Positions 17,401-27,913 are shown, counted from the stretch's first letter. The stretch: 43,447 nucleotides of DNA from Flavobacteriales bacterium (GCA_027066365.1 JAMONV010000031.1:1-43447); one strand, 5' to 3'. Made by a program: numbers and translations. Notes: a model not told the origin generated them from the sequence alone.

Positions 17401-18741
17401 ATGAGTGTTAGCATAAAGGTAAAGAAAGGTTTGGATATTCGTTTGTTGGGGGAGCCTGCGTATGCGGTTGAAGAGTTGCCGCGTTCGCGATTATATGCGA
17501 TAAAGCCACCGGAATTTGTAGGGATCAATCCGCGTTTGTCGGTTCAGGCGGGAGATCGTGTATTGGCGGGAGATTTGTTGTTTTATAGCAAATACAATCC
17601 GGATATTTTGTTTACATCGCCGGTGAGCGGGACGGTTAAGGAAGTGGTTCGCGGGAAGCGTCGCATGATTTTGCGTGTGGTTATCGAAGCGGATGAGAAG
17701 GATGAATATAAAAAAATCGAACCGGATGAAAGTTCGCGGGAAGGGATTTTGAAAACATTGTTGAAGAGCGGTTTGTTTTCATTGATACGCAAGCGTCCGT
17801 ATGATACGGTTCCCGAACCTTCACAGCGGCCGAAGGCGATTTATATTCGGGCTTATGAAACGGCTCCGCTTTCGCCGGATTATGCTTTTGCCATGGAAAA
17901 CCGTAAGGAGGATTTGCAAAAGGGCATTCAAATTTTGTCGAAATTAACGGAAGGCAAGGTTTATTTGATAGTGGACGGTGCAAGTCAAACCTTCCTGAAC
18001 GATATGCAAGGTGTAGCGTTGGTGAAGGTGACGGGTCCGCATCCGGCGGCAAATCCGAGTGTGGCAATTGCACATACGAATCCGATTTCGCAAGGCGATG
18101 TGCTTTGGGTGTTGAACGCGTGGGATGTGGCTATTATGGGACGTTTGTTTCTCAAAGGCATTTATGATGCCACCAAAGTGGTTGCTTTCACGGGAAGTAT
18201 GATGAAAAGTCCCAAATATTATCGTCTTAAGCAAGGAGCTTATTTGAAGGATTTCAGCGAAGATTTGCTTAAAACCAAGGAAAATGTTCGATTGATAGGC
18301 GGTAATCCTTTGACGGGTTCGAATATTACTGAAGACGGATTTTTAGGGATGTTTGATAATTCGGTGACGGCGCTTCCCGAGGGAAATCAAGCGCGCTTTT
18401 TCGGGTGGATGCCGTTTTTGGGTACATCGCGTAAGACGGTTTATCGTCTTAATTTCGATTGGTTTTCCAACAAGAAGCGGGATTTGGACACTTCGTTGCA
18501 TGGCGAAGAACGTCCTTTCGTTATGACGGAAGAAGCGGAAGAAGTGATGCCGTTGGATATTTATCCCATTCATTTGTTGAAAGCTTGTTTGACCGGCGAT
18601 GTGGATAAAATGGAGCAATTGGGCATTTTGGAAGTGGTGCCGGAAGATTTTGCATTGGTGGATTATGTGAGTTCGAGTAAAATTAACGCACAGGAAATCA
18701 TACGTCGGGGATTGGACGTGATGATGGTTGAAATAGGTTAA
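17401..18741 (+). CDS. nqrA: Na+-translocating NADH:quinone reductase subunit A
   Basis: NqrA is the peripheral quinone-site subunit of the Na+-NQR respiratory sodium pump. The opening IKVKKGLDIRLLGEP, the lipoyl-like GDRVLAGDLLFYSK and SPVSGTVKEVVRGKRR, and HPAANPSVAIAHTNPIS are typical. The 446-residue length is normal. It begins the six-gene nqrABCDEF operon; intergenic gaps are 4-19 bp throughout. The complex should move electrons from NADH to quinone and export Na+. Confidence 0.97.
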   Translation: MSVSIKVKKGLDIRLLGEPAYAVEELPRSRLYAIKPPEFVGINPRLSVQAGDRVLAGDLLFYSKYNPDILFTSPVSGTVKEVVRGKRRMILRVVIEADEKDEYKKIEPDESSREGILKTLLKSGLFSLIRKRPYDTVPEPSQRPKAIYIRAYETAPLSPDYAFAMENRKEDLQKGIQILSKLTEGKVYLIVDGASQTFLNDMQGVALVKVTGPHPAANPSVAIAHTNPISQGDVLWVLNAWDVAIMGRLFLKGIYDATKVVAFTGSMMKSPKYYRLKQGAYLKDFSEDLLKTKENVRLIGGNPLTGSNITEDGFLGMFDNSVTALPEGNQARFFGWMPFLGTSRKTVYRLNFDWFSNKKRDLDTSLHGEERPFVMTEEAEEVMPLDIYPIHLLKACLTGDVDKMEQLGILEVVPEDFALVDYVSSSKINAQEIIRRGLDVMMVEIG

Positions 18742-18755
18742 AAAAAAACGAGCGC

Positions 18756-19922
18756 ATGAAATCATTACACGATTTATTGAAGAAATACGAAAAATTATTC
18801 TTGACCGGCGGAAAATACGAAAAATTGGGGCCGGCATACCGGGCGTTTTATACGTTTTTATATACACCGGAAGTAGTAACGGAAAAAGGAGCGCACATTC
18901 GCAGTTCCATAGATTTGAAACGCGTGATGTTTGTGGTGGTAATGGCATTGATTCCGGCAACCTTGTTCGGTATTTGGAATACCGGGCATCAATATTATGT
19001 TCAAGCCGTAGCGGCGGGCATTGAGCCTGCGGGCGGTTTTTGGTCCGAATTTTTATTCGGGCTGAAGAAGGTTTTGCCGATGATTATAGTTTCGTATGTC
19101 GTCGGATTGGGCATTGAATTTTATTTTGCGATAAAACGGGGCGAGGAAGTGAACGAAGGATATTTGGTTACGGGTTTATTGATACCTTTGATTATGCCTG
19201 TCACCATTCCGTTGTGGATTTTAGCGCTTTCGGTGGCGTTTGCCGTGATTTTCGGCAAGGAGGTGTTCGGTGGAACGGGTATGAATATTGTCAATCCCGC
19301 TTTGACGGCACGTGCTTTTGCCTTTTTTTCCTATCCGGCTACGATGTCGGGAAATTTGGTTTGGGTAGCCAATGCCGATCATTACGATGCGGTTTCGGGC
19401 GAGACGATTTTGGGTTATTTGGCGCAAAATAAGTCTGTTCCTTGGAGTTGGTGGGATATGTTCACCGGAACGATTCCCGGGAGTGTGGGAGAGACTTCGG
19501 TGTTGATGATATTAATCGGGTTGGCGTTGTTGTTATTCACCAAAGTGGGAAGTTGGCGAATCGTTTTATCCGGTTTATTGGGCGGAGTGTTGATGGGTAT
19601 ACTGTTTAATGTGTGGGGCGAGAATGCGTTGATGCAATTTCCTTGGTGGCAACATTTGATGGTGGGCGGTTTTGCCTTTGGATTGGCGTTTATGGCTACC
19701 GATCCCGTGACAGCTGCTCAAACCAATAAAGGAAAATGGATATACGGTTTTCTGATTGGCGCATTGGCAATAACAATCCGGGTGCTTAATCCGGCATATC
19801 CCGAAGGAATGATGTTAGCCATTTTATTGATGAATGTAGTTGCTCCGACTATAGATTATTTGGTTGTGGAAGCCAATGCCAAAAAACGTATGAAACGTAA
19901 AATCTTAAGCGTTAAAGCCTGA
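18756..19922 (+). CDS. nqrB: Na+-translocating NADH:quinone reductase subunit B
   Basis: NqrB is the main membrane subunit, carrying covalent FMN and riboflavin and forming part of the Na+ path. It has about ten hydrophobic helices, the GTGMNIVNPALTARAFAFF loop shared with RnfD, and the GSVGETS segment whose Thr is the likely FMN-linked residue. The C-terminus FMATDPVTAAQTNKGKW is also typical. The 388-residue length is normal for Bacteroidota. Confidence 0.96.
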   Translation: MKSLHDLLKKYEKLFLTGGKYEKLGPAYRAFYTFLYTPEVVTEKGAHIRSSIDLKRVMFVVVMALIPATLFGIWNTGHQYYVQAVAAGIEPAGGFWSEFLFGLKKVLPMIIVSYVVGLGIEFYFAIKRGEEVNEGYLVTGLLIPLIMPVTIPLWILALSVAFAVIFGKEVFGGTGMNIVNPALTARAFAFFSYPATMSGNLVWVANADHYDAVSGETILGYLAQNKSVPWSWWDMFTGTIPGSVGETSVLMILIGLALLLFTKVGSWRIVLSGLLGGVLMGILFNVWGENALMQFPWWQHLMVGGFAFGLAFMATDPVTAAQTNKGKWIYGFLIGALAITIRVLNPAYPEGMMLAILLMNVVAPTIDYLVVEANAKKRMKRKILSVKA

Positions 19923-19927
19923 AAATT

Positions 19928-20701
19928 ATGAATGCGGAGAAAAAATCGTTCGACAGGAACAGTAATATTTACACGGTTGTATTCACCATCGTTTTAATCG
20001 GCGTGGTAGCGGTAATTTTGGCGGGAAGTTATAAATTTTTCAAGCCGTATTACGATCAAAATGTCCGTCAAGAGAAAATGACCGATATTCTTTATACGAT
20101 CGGATTGGATAAGCAAAAATTGGAGGAATCGGCAAGGGCCGAAGGTTTACCTATGAGTTACAATTTGATTAAGCAATATTTTGATCAATATATTGTCAAA
20201 CAATTAGCGCTCAATGCGGAAGGGAAACCCGTGGAGAATGTAAATGCTTTCGGCGTGAATTTGAAGGAAGAAATCCAAAAACCGGTCGAAAAGCAAGTTT
20301 ATCCTTTGTTTATTGCGGAATATCAAGGCAAGAAATATTATATCATTCCATTATATGGCAAAGGATTGTGGGACGATATATGGGGTTATGTTGCTTTGGA
20401 AGAAGATTGGAAAACCATTCACGGTATTAAATTCGGGCACAAGGGCGAGACGCCGGGCTTAGGGGCTAATATTACCGAAAAATGGTTTGAGGATCGATTT
20501 AAAGGTGAAAAGATCTTTGATGAAAGCGGGAATTTTACCGGTATTGAAATTGTGAAGCAATTGAAGGACAAGACCGATAAGAACGATCATAAGGTGGATG
20601 CCATTTCCGGAGCTACTTTAACGTCCAATGGCGTGGGAGTTATGCTCAATGAGCGTTTGAAGCATTATGTTCCATATTTTGAAAAAATGAAAAAACAATA
20701 A
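19928..20701 (+). CDS. nqrC: Na+-translocating NADH:quinone reductase subunit C
   Basis: NqrC is a single-span protein (helix about residues 16-36) whose large domain carries a second covalent FMN. The attachment motif [11 protein letters not shown] has Thr230 as the flavinylated residue. [12 protein letters not shown] is the conserved FMN-binding loop. Flavinylation needs an ApbE enzyme, which is not in the window. Confidence 0.96.
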   Translation: MNAEKKSFDRNSNIYTVVFTIVLIGVVAVILAGSYKFFKPYYDQNVRQEKMTDILYTIGLDKQKLEESARAEGLPMSYNLIKQYFDQYIVKQLALNAEGKPVENVNAFGVNLKEEIQKPVEKQVYPLFIAEYQGKKYYIIPLYGKGLWDDIWGYVALEEDWKTIHGIKFGHKGETPGLGANITEKWFEDRFKGEKIFDESGNFTGIEIVKQLKDKTDKNDHKVDAISGATLTSNGVGVMLNERLKHYVPYFEKMKKQ

Positions 20702-20703
20702 TT

Positions 20704-21330
20704 ATGGCCAAGAAGAAAGCAAAAGAAATTTTATTTGACCCGTTGTTCGAGAACAATCCCATAACGGTTCAGGTATTGGGGATATGTTCGGCGTTGGCGG
20801 TTACGGTCAAATTGATGCCTGCCATCGTAATGGCCCTATCGGTGATGGTGGTAGTGGGTTTCAGTAATTTGATTATTTCGCTTATGCGTAATTATATTCC
20901 GATGCGGATCAGGATTATCGTCCAATTGGTGGTGATTGCTTCGCTGGTGATTTTGGTGGATTTGTTTTTGAAGGCTTTCAGTTATGATGTAAGCAAGCAG
21001 TTATCGGTTTTTGTAGGATTAATAATTACTAACTGTATTGTGATGGGACGTTTGGAAGCTTTTGCTATGGATAATAAACCTTGGCCTTCCTTTTTGGACG
21101 GAATCGGCAACGGAGCGGGCTACGGACTGATTTTGATTATCGTAGCCTTTTTCCGGGAATTGTTCGGTAGCGGAACTTTGTTTAATCATAAGGTTATTCC
21201 GCAGTGGTTATATGATCACGGTTACATGGATAACGGTATGATGCTGATGCCGGCTATGGCGTTGATAACCGTAGGTGTGATTATTTGGGTGCAACGAAGT
21301 CTGATGCCGCAATTAACCGAAAAAGAATAA
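20704..21330 (+). CDS. nqrD: Na+-translocating NADH:quinone reductase subunit D
   Basis: NqrD is a six-helix membrane protein. Cys28 (LGICSALAV) and Cys111 ([14 protein letters not shown]) match the two ligands that, with two from NqrE, hold the intramembrane iron centre. The C-terminal [14 protein letters not shown]-like helix and overall length (208) fit the family. Gap to nqrC is 2 bp. Confidence 0.96.
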   Translation: MAKKKAKEILFDPLFENNPITVQVLGICSALAVTVKLMPAIVMALSVMVVVGFSNLIISLMRNYIPMRIRIIVQLVVIASLVILVDLFLKAFSYDVSKQLSVFVGLIITNCIVMGRLEAFAMDNKPWPSFLDGIGNGAGYGLILIIVAFFRELFGSGTLFNHKVIPQWLYDHGYMDNGMMLMPAMALITVGVIIWVQRSLMPQLTEKE

Positions 21331-21334
21331 AATT

Positions 21335-21949
21335 ATGGAATTAGTAAATATATTTATCAAGAGTATTTTTATTGAAAATATGATTTTTGCCTTCTTTTTG
21401 GGTATGTGTTCCTATTTGGCGGTATCCAAGAAGGTGAAAACATCCTTTGGATTGGGGATTGCCGTTATTTTTGTATTGACCATAACGGTTCCGTTGAACT
21501 TTTTATTGAATAAATATTTACTGGAACCGGGAGCATTAAAGTGGTTGAGTCCTTCATTAGCCGATGTGGACTTGAGTTTTCTTACATTCATTATTTTCAT
21601 AGCCGTTATCGCTTCGATGGTGCAATTGGTGGAAATGTTTGTAGAACGTTTTGCCCCGGCATTATATGCTTCCTTGGGTATTTTCTTGCCTTTGATCGCA
21701 GTTAACTGCGCCATATTGGGCGGTTCGTTATTCATGCAACAAAAAGGTTTTACGGATGTATCGGAAGCCCTGGTTTTTGGATTGGGATCGGGAATAGGTT
21801 GGATGTTAGCCATAGTTTTCCTGGCGTCCATACGTGAAAAAATCAGTTATTCCAATGTGCCTAAGCCCTTGCGCGGATTGGGTATTGCCTTTATCATTAC
21901 GGGTTTGATGGCTATCGGTTTTTTGGCTTTTATGGGAATAAAAATTTAA
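21335..21949 (+). CDS. nqrE: Na+-translocating NADH:quinone reductase subunit E
   Basis: NqrE is the inverted-topology partner of NqrD. Cys25 ([10 protein letters not shown]) and Cys125 ([10 protein letters not shown]) are the expected iron ligands. The end region [18 protein letters not shown] is characteristic. The 204-residue length is normal. Confidence 0.96.
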   Translation: MELVNIFIKSIFIENMIFAFFLGMCSYLAVSKKVKTSFGLGIAVIFVLTITVPLNFLLNKYLLEPGALKWLSPSLADVDLSFLTFIIFIAVIASMVQLVEMFVERFAPALYASLGIFLPLIAVNCAILGGSLFMQQKGFTDVSEALVFGLGSGIGWMLAIVFLASIREKISYSNVPKPLRGLGIAFIITGLMAIGFLAFMGIKI

Positions 21950-21968
21950 TCTGAAAAACGATACGATA

Positions 21969-23270
21969 ATGGATTTGAAATTTATAGGAGTAAGTGTTGC
22001 GGTTTTTTTAACTATAGTTTTGTTACTGGTATTATTGCTATTATGGGCTAAGGCCAAATTGGTTCCCGGCGGAAAAGTTAAGATTAAGATTAACGGGGAA
22101 AAGGAAATTGAAGTGGATTCAGGAAATAACTTGTTAAGTACATTGAGTGAGCAAGGTATTTTTCTGCCTTCTGCTTGTGGCGGAAAAGGTAGTTGCTTGC
22201 AATGCAAGGTGCGTGTTTTGAAGGGCGGGGGAGAACTTTTGCCCACCGAAGAACCGCATTTCACCAAAAAAGAAAAGGAAGAAGGCTGGCGCTTGGGCTG
22301 TCAGGTGAAAGTACGTGAAGACATGGAAATCGAAGTACCCGAAGAGGTATTCGGCGTCAAAAAATGGGAAGCCACTGTAGTTTCCAACTATAACGTTGCT
22401 TCATTCATCAAAGAATTTGTGGTGGAAGTACCCGAAGATATCAATTACAAACCCGGCGGTTATATCCAAATCGAAGTGCCGCCGTGTGAAGTAAAATATA
22501 CCGACATCGACATTACGGCACACCCCGAAGAACATCCCGGCGAACCGGATAAGTTCAAACCCATTTGGGACAAATATAACCTGTGGCCCCTGGTGATGAA
22601 AAACGACGAAGAAGTCATCAGAGCTTATTCCATGGCCAGCTATCCCGCCGAAGGCAGAAGAATTATGCTAAACGTCCGAATTGCCACACCGCCTTGGGAC
22701 CGCAAGAAAAACACGTGGATGGATGTAAATCCCGGAATTGCTTCTTCCTATATCTTTTCGCGCAAACCGGGCGACAAGGTAGTGATTTCCGGTCCTTACG
22801 GCGAATTCTTTATTAATGAAGACAGCGATGCCGAAATGGTTTATATCGGTGGAGGCGCCGGAATGGCGCCCATGCGTTCGCATTTGTTCCATCTGTTCAA
22901 AACCTTGAAAACCAACCGAAAGGTTTCGTATTGGTACGGCGGACGTTCGCGAATGGAATTGTTTTATTTGGACCATTTCCGCGGGTTGGAAAAAGAGTTT
23001 CCCAATTTTAAATTCTATGTGGTATTGAGCGACCCGCTCCCCGAAGACAATTGGCAAGTCAAAAAATCATTGGACGATCCCGAAGGGGAAGGATTTGTAG
23101 GATTTGTTCACCAAGCCTTGTATGATAATTACTTGAGCAAACACCCTACTCCCGAAGACATCGAATATTACTTCTGCGGTCCGCCGATGATGAACAAGGC
23201 CGTTGTGCAAATGCTCGAAGACTTGGGTGTACCGCCCGAAAACATTCGATTCGACGATTTCGGAGGATAA
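21969..23270 (+). CDS. nqrF: Na+-translocating NADH:quinone reductase subunit F
   Basis: NqrF takes electrons from NADH. An N-terminal helix (residues 6-26) anchors a [2Fe-2S] ferredoxin domain with Cys70, Cys76, Cys79 and Cys111, followed by a ferredoxin-reductase-like FAD domain (RAYSMASYP) and an NADH domain ([15 protein letters not shown] and YYFCGPPMM near the C-terminus). Last gene of the operon; a strong terminator follows 7 bp after the stop. Confidence 0.97.
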   Translation: MDLKFIGVSVAVFLTIVLLLVLLLLWAKAKLVPGGKVKIKINGEKEIEVDSGNNLLSTLSEQGIFLPSACGGKGSCLQCKVRVLKGGGELLPTEEPHFTKKEKEEGWRLGCQVKVREDMEIEVPEEVFGVKKWEATVVSNYNVASFIKEFVVEVPEDINYKPGGYIQIEVPPCEVKYTDIDITAHPEEHPGEPDKFKPIWDKYNLWPLVMKNDEEVIRAYSMASYPAEGRRIMLNVRIATPPWDRKKNTWMDVNPGIASSYIFSRKPGDKVVISGPYGEFFINEDSDAEMVYIGGGAGMAPMRSHLFHLFKTLKTNRKVSYWYGGRSRMELFYLDHFRGLEKEFPNFKFYVVLSDPLPEDNWQVKKSLDDPEGEGFVGFVHQALYDNYLSKHPTPEDIEYYFCGPPMMNKAVVQMLEDLGVPPENIRFDDFGG

Positions 23271-23276
23271 GAAACG

Positions 23277-23304
23277 CGGCGCTCTTACGGGGCGCCGTTT
23301 TTTT
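23277..23304 (+). terminator. Rho-independent terminator of the nqr operon
   Basis: CGGCGC at 23277-23282 pairs with GCGCCG at 23292-23297, followed at once by seven T residues. It lies just after the nqrF stop codon. Confidence 0.85.
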
Positions 23305-23671
23305 GCATTTTCGGACTTGGAAACCCGGGTTACTTATGGAGATACTAAAGTTTATGGTAATAAAGACCCGGTAATATCCCGAAAAGTGTGTATGGAATTT
23401 CTAAAATTTCCACACCATATTGTTCGGAAAACCGGCACCAAAAAATCATTCTCCAAAAAACACCCTGCGCATTCCAATCAATCGTGGGTTAGCCGTAGGC
23501 GGGCGTTTCGTCAAGAATGATTCTTATGATCGGAGCGAATGTTAGCATCATTTGAAACGTCCGGCGTAACGGGTCGTAGCGCGTTTTTTCCGGTTCGTTT
23601 TTTTCTAATAAATGAACATAAAATCCGGAGGATTTTAAATGCGGAGTGGATTTAATAAATCCTCTGCGTAA

Positions 23672-23701
23672 CGGGAGATGCCTTGCTGCTGCGCTCTCCC
23701 G
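23672..23701. repeat. Dispersed-repeat-like hairpin
   Basis: Arms CGGGAGA (23672-23678) and TCTCCCG (23695-23701) enclose a 16-nt GC-rich loop, followed by GCATGACA. The pattern resembles the 'ctgcgctc...gatgaca' intergenic repeats of many genomes. Copy number cannot be judged from this window. Confidence 0.4.
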
Positions 23702-23996
23702 GCATGACAAGAATCGCTCTTTTGTGCTAATTATCGCCTTCGGAACGCGTATGGCATTCTCGATATGAGCCCGTAACCGCCGGCCGGATGGAGGAGGAAT
23801 CTCAAGAATAGCCTTTTTATTATGGAATGTCTCTCGATTCGTAAATTGTTCCCGTGTAAATTGAAGTGTTTTTTCGTTTTTATATGTTTATAGGTTGATT
23901 ATTTGACCGGTTGAAAAACTTCACTTTACACATTTTTCGGGATATATCGATAGTATCTGACGAAGGGTACCATTAAGGTAAATTTATCGGTGAAAT

Positions 23997-24035
23997 AGCT
24001 GTTGGATGCGCGGTAAAGCCGCGCATCCAACGGCT
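23997..24035. repeat. Long perfect inverted repeat (hairpin)
   Basis: A perfect 13-bp stem (24001-24013 with 24019-24031) closes a TAAAG loop and extends to 17 bp with one G-U pair. It lies about 70 bp beyond the stop of the DUF505-like gene. It has no clear T-run on either strand, so it is not a classic terminator; it may be an RNA-stabilising or REP-like element. Confidence 0.7.
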
Positions 24036-24102
24036 TAAAAACTTCTCTTTTCACCGAATGTTATACGAGCCGGATTAATTTGTGGTATAACTTGCCGGCT
24101 TG

Positions 24103-26007
24103 TTAGAATTCGATTTCTGTCCAGAAATTTTCAGGATTTGAGAGCAATTCGGCGGCTTCGATTAGAAGTAATCCATTTTCGGTGATGCCGTTTGCACTTA
24201 CATATCCGGCACGTCGTAGTAAAGTTAACGTGTTTTCGAAGGTTTCCAAATCCATTTGAGTAAGTTTCAGTGCTTTTTTCCAGTTATCGGGTAAGATTCT
24301 GACTTTTCGTTCTTTGACATATAAACTGCCGACTTCTTTTAAAGCGCGAAGCAGGTGAATCAAATCGGGTGTGACGGGATATTTGATATCCGCGGCGATG
24401 CCCATGGTGGCGCGTTTGATTTTTTGACCGGCTTCGGTCAGGAAAATCAGGTTATTCGGATAAAAATGAATGATTCCTCGTGAGTCGAGTTTTTCTAAAA
24501 TTTGGATAAGTTTTTCTTCGCTTTCATTAGGGAAGTGTTTTTGCAAATCGGCTAAATAAATACCCGTAGTATAGGGAACGGGTTGGAGAATTTCCCATCC
24601 GTAGCGAGTTAAGTTGGGTGTTTTGGATTCAAAAGCCAGTCTAGCGAAAAACACTCCCGACGGCGTAGGCGCATTGTCAATAAGTTTGGCATCTTTGGCT
24701 TTGTGAATGGCGCGTGAATCCGGTGACAAAAATGCGTGTCGTGTTAAAGTAACGGCTTTTACGGCTTCAGCGGGAATTTCCTTTTTGTCTTTTCTGACGA
24801 TTTCCAGCACTTTTTTGCCGTTATCCGTCAAACGATAAAACATTCGTTCTTTGTTATCCAATGCCTGTTCGATCAATCCGAAACCGTGTAATCCGAATAA
24901 GGCCGCATCAAAATCATAGATTTTCTGAAACCATTCTTCGGCTGTTTTGGTATTTTCCAATTCATTAACGAAGCGTTGTTTTAATTTCGGTAATTCTTTG
25001 AGCTTACGACCGTATTTTTCTTTCAGGCGAAGTGCTTCTTTGTAGCGTTTGTCAATAAATTCGGCTTTAATATTTTTCTTGTTGGCAATATAATCGGGAT
25101 TTTTTTCGGTTTTGGTGTTGATTTCGTCAATCACTTCCAAGATTCCTTGTTCGGCTTCGTCTATATCGATACTCATGGGTTCGGGTGATAATTCGTCCAC
25201 AAACAATTCCGCCGCTCTTAATAAATGTTCGCCTGCAGGTAGCAAGTCACCGTTTTTGTCGATAATGCCTTGTGCGATGAAATCTTGTTTTAGCCCTTCA
25301 TCGATAGGATCTTGTTCGCCGTAATAATAATGACGGATAATAGCGTCCAAATATTCGGTGGTTACGGGTTTGAAAAAGGCACCTTTCAGAAGGGCAGCAC
25401 GTATTTGTTGACCTGTTCCGCTTAAGTTATAATATTCACCTACGGGCGCACTGAATGAAAGCAGGCGTTGTGCTTCGGCTTCCCATATTTGGAATTTGTC
25501 GGCTTCCAAAAGCATGCGTTTGGGTGACGGCCCGGGTAAAGTTTTCTTTAAAAAATCCTGCAATTTGGAATTTACATAGAGATAAGGCCGGCTTTCTTCA
25601 TAAACTTCAATGACTTTTTTTCCGAATTCGCTCAACATTCCGTTGTTGACCATTCCGCGTTTTTCCAATTCCTTGCGCATGACAGCATTAACACGGTCCT
25701 TGGCCAAATCGGCGGTGTAGAGCATATTAATGATTTCACTTCCCACGAAACGAAAATCATCGTGATATTGATGGATGTCGGGCATTACACCGTTGAGTTG
25801 TGCCATACGGTAGCCTTCCATGAGCATCATGCCGGGATAGGTGAGATAAAACCGGTCCTCGTCTTCGCGTAATAAATTCATTTGAACCAGTTGCACATAA
25901 TACAAATAATCTTTATCCGATTCCAAAATTTCCAGTGAATCTATGCTTTCCAATTTTTTATCGAAAACCATTTCAAGAATTTGCAAGTGTTTTTTTGTCA
26001 GTATCAT
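24103..26007 (-). CDS. DUF505-like protein of repeated winged-helix modules
   Basis: The protein of about 634 residues (ATG at 26007, MILTKKHLQILEMV; an upstream in-frame ATG at 26037 is less likely) consists of repeated short helix-helix-strand units with phrases such as 'LTYPGMMLMEGYRM', 'LSEFGKKVIEVYE', 'RLTDNGKKVLEIV', 'LTEAGQKIKRA' and 'ITENGLLLIEAAELL'. Each looks like the wing end of a winged-helix domain, giving at least five modules. From memory this matches DUF505, known mainly from archaea and thermophilic bacteria. No catalytic motif is seen. It stands alone between two gene-poor stretches. Nucleic-acid or protein binding is a guess from the fold. Confidence 0.6.
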   Translation of the reverse strand: MILTKKHLQILEMVFDKKLESIDSLEILESDKDYLYYVQLVQMNLLREDEDRFYLTYPGMMLMEGYRMAQLNGVMPDIHQYHDDFRFVGSEIINMLYTADLAKDRVNAVMRKELEKRGMVNNGMLSEFGKKVIEVYEESRPYLYVNSKLQDFLKKTLPGPSPKRMLLEADKFQIWEAEAQRLLSFSAPVGEYYNLSGTGQQIRAALLKGAFFKPVTTEYLDAIIRHYYYGEQDPIDEGLKQDFIAQGIIDKNGDLLPAGEHLLRAAELFVDELSPEPMSIDIDEAEQGILEVIDEINTKTEKNPDYIANKKNIKAEFIDKRYKEALRLKEKYGRKLKELPKLKQRFVNELENTKTAEEWFQKIYDFDAALFGLHGFGLIEQALDNKERMFYRLTDNGKKVLEIVRKDKKEIPAEAVKAVTLTRHAFLSPDSRAIHKAKDAKLIDNAPTPSGVFFARLAFESKTPNLTRYGWEILQPVPYTTGIYLADLQKHFPNESEEKLIQILEKLDSRGIIHFYPNNLIFLTEAGQKIKRATMGIAADIKYPVTPDLIHLLRALKEVGSLYVKERKVRILPDNWKKALKLTQMDLETFENTLTLLRRAGYVSANGITENGLLLIEAAELLSNPENFWTEIEF

Positions 26008-26226
26008 AATTTTAATTTTTCTATTCATTTTATACACGGAAAAAACCGTTCCATTTTGAGGTTGATAGATAATTAATTTTTTATATTGTTGTTTTTCAAT
26101 GTTTTATGCTTATTTTCGGAAGGATGACAAAATAACCGCTAAACTGATATAATGGCACAATCCGGGGGTATTTTCTGATTTATGTTTTTAAAAAATCAAA
26201 TACACGGAAAGATGAGCCGGTAAATT

Positions 26227-26263
26227 AAAAAGCCGTTTTCGTATCGGCTGAAAACGGCTTTTT
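26227..26263 (-). terminator. Bidirectional-looking terminator after rplY
   Basis: A 14-bp stem (26227-26240 with 26250-26263) encloses a 9-nt loop, with A-run on the left and T-run on the right. Read on the minus strand it lies 28 bp after the rplY stop and ends in a T-run. Confidence 0.85.
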
Positions 26264-26290
26264 GTTTATTGAAGTGTTTTTTTGAATGAC

Positions 26291-26896
26291 TTATTTGGCT
26301 TTTTCCGCTTCTTTGGCGGCTTTGGCGGCTTCTTGCGCAGCCTTCATGGCCGCACGCGACATCTTGATTTGTACGACTACCACGTTATCGGGGTGGAGAA
26401 TTTTATATTGATCGTTGCGTAATTCCGAAACATAGACTTTGTCGTTCAAGTCCAGATGCGAAATATCGACTTTTACGTAATCCGGAAGGTTGGCAGGCAA
26501 GGCCCGGATTTTCAATTTGCGTTCGTTAAAGAACAATTTACCTCCTTTTACCACGCCGGGAGCAACGCCTTCGGTTTTTACCGGCACGGTAACGGTTACT
26601 TCTTTATCGGGATAAAGACGGTAAAAATCCACATGCAAAATGCGATCCGTAACGGGATGGAATTGGATGTCTTGCATGATGGCTTCATGTTTCGACCCGT
26701 CTTCCAGTTCAATCACTACGGTATGCGTATCCGGAGTGTAAACCAAATCTTTAAATTCGCGTTCATCCGCCGAAAAATGCATGGGTTCGTCGCCTCCGTA
26801 TAATACGCAAGGGACTCTGCCAGCATTACGTAAGGCTTTGGTAGCACTTTTGCCCACGCTTTCTCTTTTAGAGCCTTTGATGGTTAGTGATTTCAT
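26291..26896 (-). CDS. rplY: 50S ribosomal protein L25 (general stress protein Ctc type)
   Basis: L25/Ctc binds 5S rRNA. The N-terminal L25 domain ([26 protein letters not shown]) and the C-terminal Ctc (TL5-like) domain ([23 protein letters not shown]) are both present, followed by an Ala/Lys/Glu-rich tail. The 201-residue length is typical of the long form. It follows prs by 12 bp, the usual order. Confidence 0.96.
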   Translation of the reverse strand: MKSLTIKGSKRESVGKSATKALRNAGRVPCVLYGGDEPMHFSADEREFKDLVYTPDTHTVVIELEDGSKHEAIMQDIQFHPVTDRILHVDFYRLYPDKEVTVTVPVKTEGVAPGVVKGGKLFFNERKLKIRALPANLPDYVKVDISHLDLNDKVYVSELRNDQYKILHPDNVVVVQIKMSRAAMKAAQEAAKAAKEAEKAK

Positions 26897-26908
26897 ATAT
26901 TTTCGAAT

Positions 26909-27850
26909 TTACATGATAAATTTCTTGCTTATGCTTTCGTGGCTGTGAATATTGTGCATCACTTCCGCGAATAACGGGGCGCAAGATAGCACTTTTATTT
27001 TTTTTGACAAAACTTTCAGAGGAATACTGTCCGTAACAACCAATTCTTTTAAATTGGAATTTTCGATAAGTTCTATGGCATTACCGGATAAAACGGGGTG
27101 AGTGATGCATGCTCTTACGCTTTCGGCGCCTTTTTCCAATAACATATCGGTGGCTTTCACCAAAGTGCGTGCCGTATCTACCAAATCGTCCACCAAAATA
27201 ACGTTTTTTCCTTTCACGTCTCCGATGAGTTCCATGTATGAAACTTCATTCGGACGAAGGCGTTGTTTGTAGCTAATAGCCACTTCGGCTTTCAGGAATT
27301 TGGCGTATGCATGTGCGCGTTTGGCGCCTCCCATATCGGGCGATGCAATCACGATGTTATCCAGATTAAGCGATTGGATGTAGGGAATAAACAAGGTGCT
27401 TGCATAGAGATGGTCTACCGGAATTTCAAAGAAACCTTGAATGGCGTCCGCATGTAGGTCCATGGTTACAACGCGTGAAGCACCTGCGGTTTCCAGCATG
27501 GATGCAACCAATTTGGCCGCTATGGGGACGCGAGGTTCGTCTTTGCGGTCTTGCCGGGCCCACCCGAAATAGGGAATAACCGCATTGATATATTGTGCCG
27601 AAGCACGTTTGGCGGCATCTATCATGAGGAGCATTTGCATAAGGTTATCGGTAGGCGCAAACGTGGAACCGATAATAAACACACGGCGACCGCGAATGGA
27701 TTCCTTGAATGAAGGACGAAATTCGCCGTCGGCAAATCTTTGAATATCTACTTTGCCTAGCGGAATGCCGTAATGGCGGGCTATTTTTTCCGCTAATGCA
27801 AGACTTTGAGAGCAGGCAAAGATTTTTGCCTCGGCTTCTTGGTAGGGCAT
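26909..27850 (-). CDS. prs: Ribose-phosphate pyrophosphokinase
   Basis: Prs makes PRPP from ribose 5-phosphate and ATP for nucleotide, His and Trp synthesis. It shows the ATP/Mg loop TMDLHADAIQGFF, the flexible-loop Lys/Arg region (YKQRLRPNEV) and the PRPP-binding ILVDDLVDTARTL. Length 313 is standard. A TATTTTTG box (27880-27873, minus strand) lies 22 bp before the ATG. It is transcribed divergently from surE and together with rplY. Confidence 0.96.
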   Translation of the reverse strand: MPYQEAEAKIFACSQSLALAEKIARHYGIPLGKVDIQRFADGEFRPSFKESIRGRRVFIIGSTFAPTDNLMQMLLMIDAAKRASAQYINAVIPYFGWARQDRKDEPRVPIAAKLVASMLETAGASRVVTMDLHADAIQGFFEIPVDHLYASTLFIPYIQSLNLDNIVIASPDMGGAKRAHAYAKFLKAEVAISYKQRLRPNEVSYMELIGDVKGKNVILVDDLVDTARTLVKATDMLLEKGAESVRACITHPVLSGNAIELIENSNLKELVVTDSIPLKVLSKKIKVLSCAPLFAEVMHNIHSHESISKKFIM

Positions 27851-27872
27851 GGTATTAAAGTATTTATCATTA

Positions 27873-27880
27873 CAAAAATA
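27873..27880 (-). promoter_or_regulatory. Candidate -7 element for prs-rplY
   Basis: On the minus strand TATTTTTG fits TAnnTTTG, 22 bp before the prs ATG. No exact TTTG is found 19-21 bp further upstream. Confidence 0.45.
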
Positions 27881-27913
27881 AGGGATAAATTCGACTTCAC
27901 GAAAAAAATACCT

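Larger units (their letters stand above)
23305..24102. other. Gene-free region between nqrF and the DUF505-like gene
   Basis: About 800 bp in which no reading frame looks like a protein. It holds a hairpin at 23672-23701 (CGGGAGA/TCTCCCG, followed by GCATGACA) of the kind often found as dispersed repeats in bacterial genomes, and a long perfect hairpin near 24001. Nothing else was recognised. Confidence 0.6.

Noticed and set aside
23203-23520. 105-residue plus-strand frame crossing the end of nqrF
   Set aside because: It overlaps nqrF out of frame and runs through the nqr terminator hairpin.
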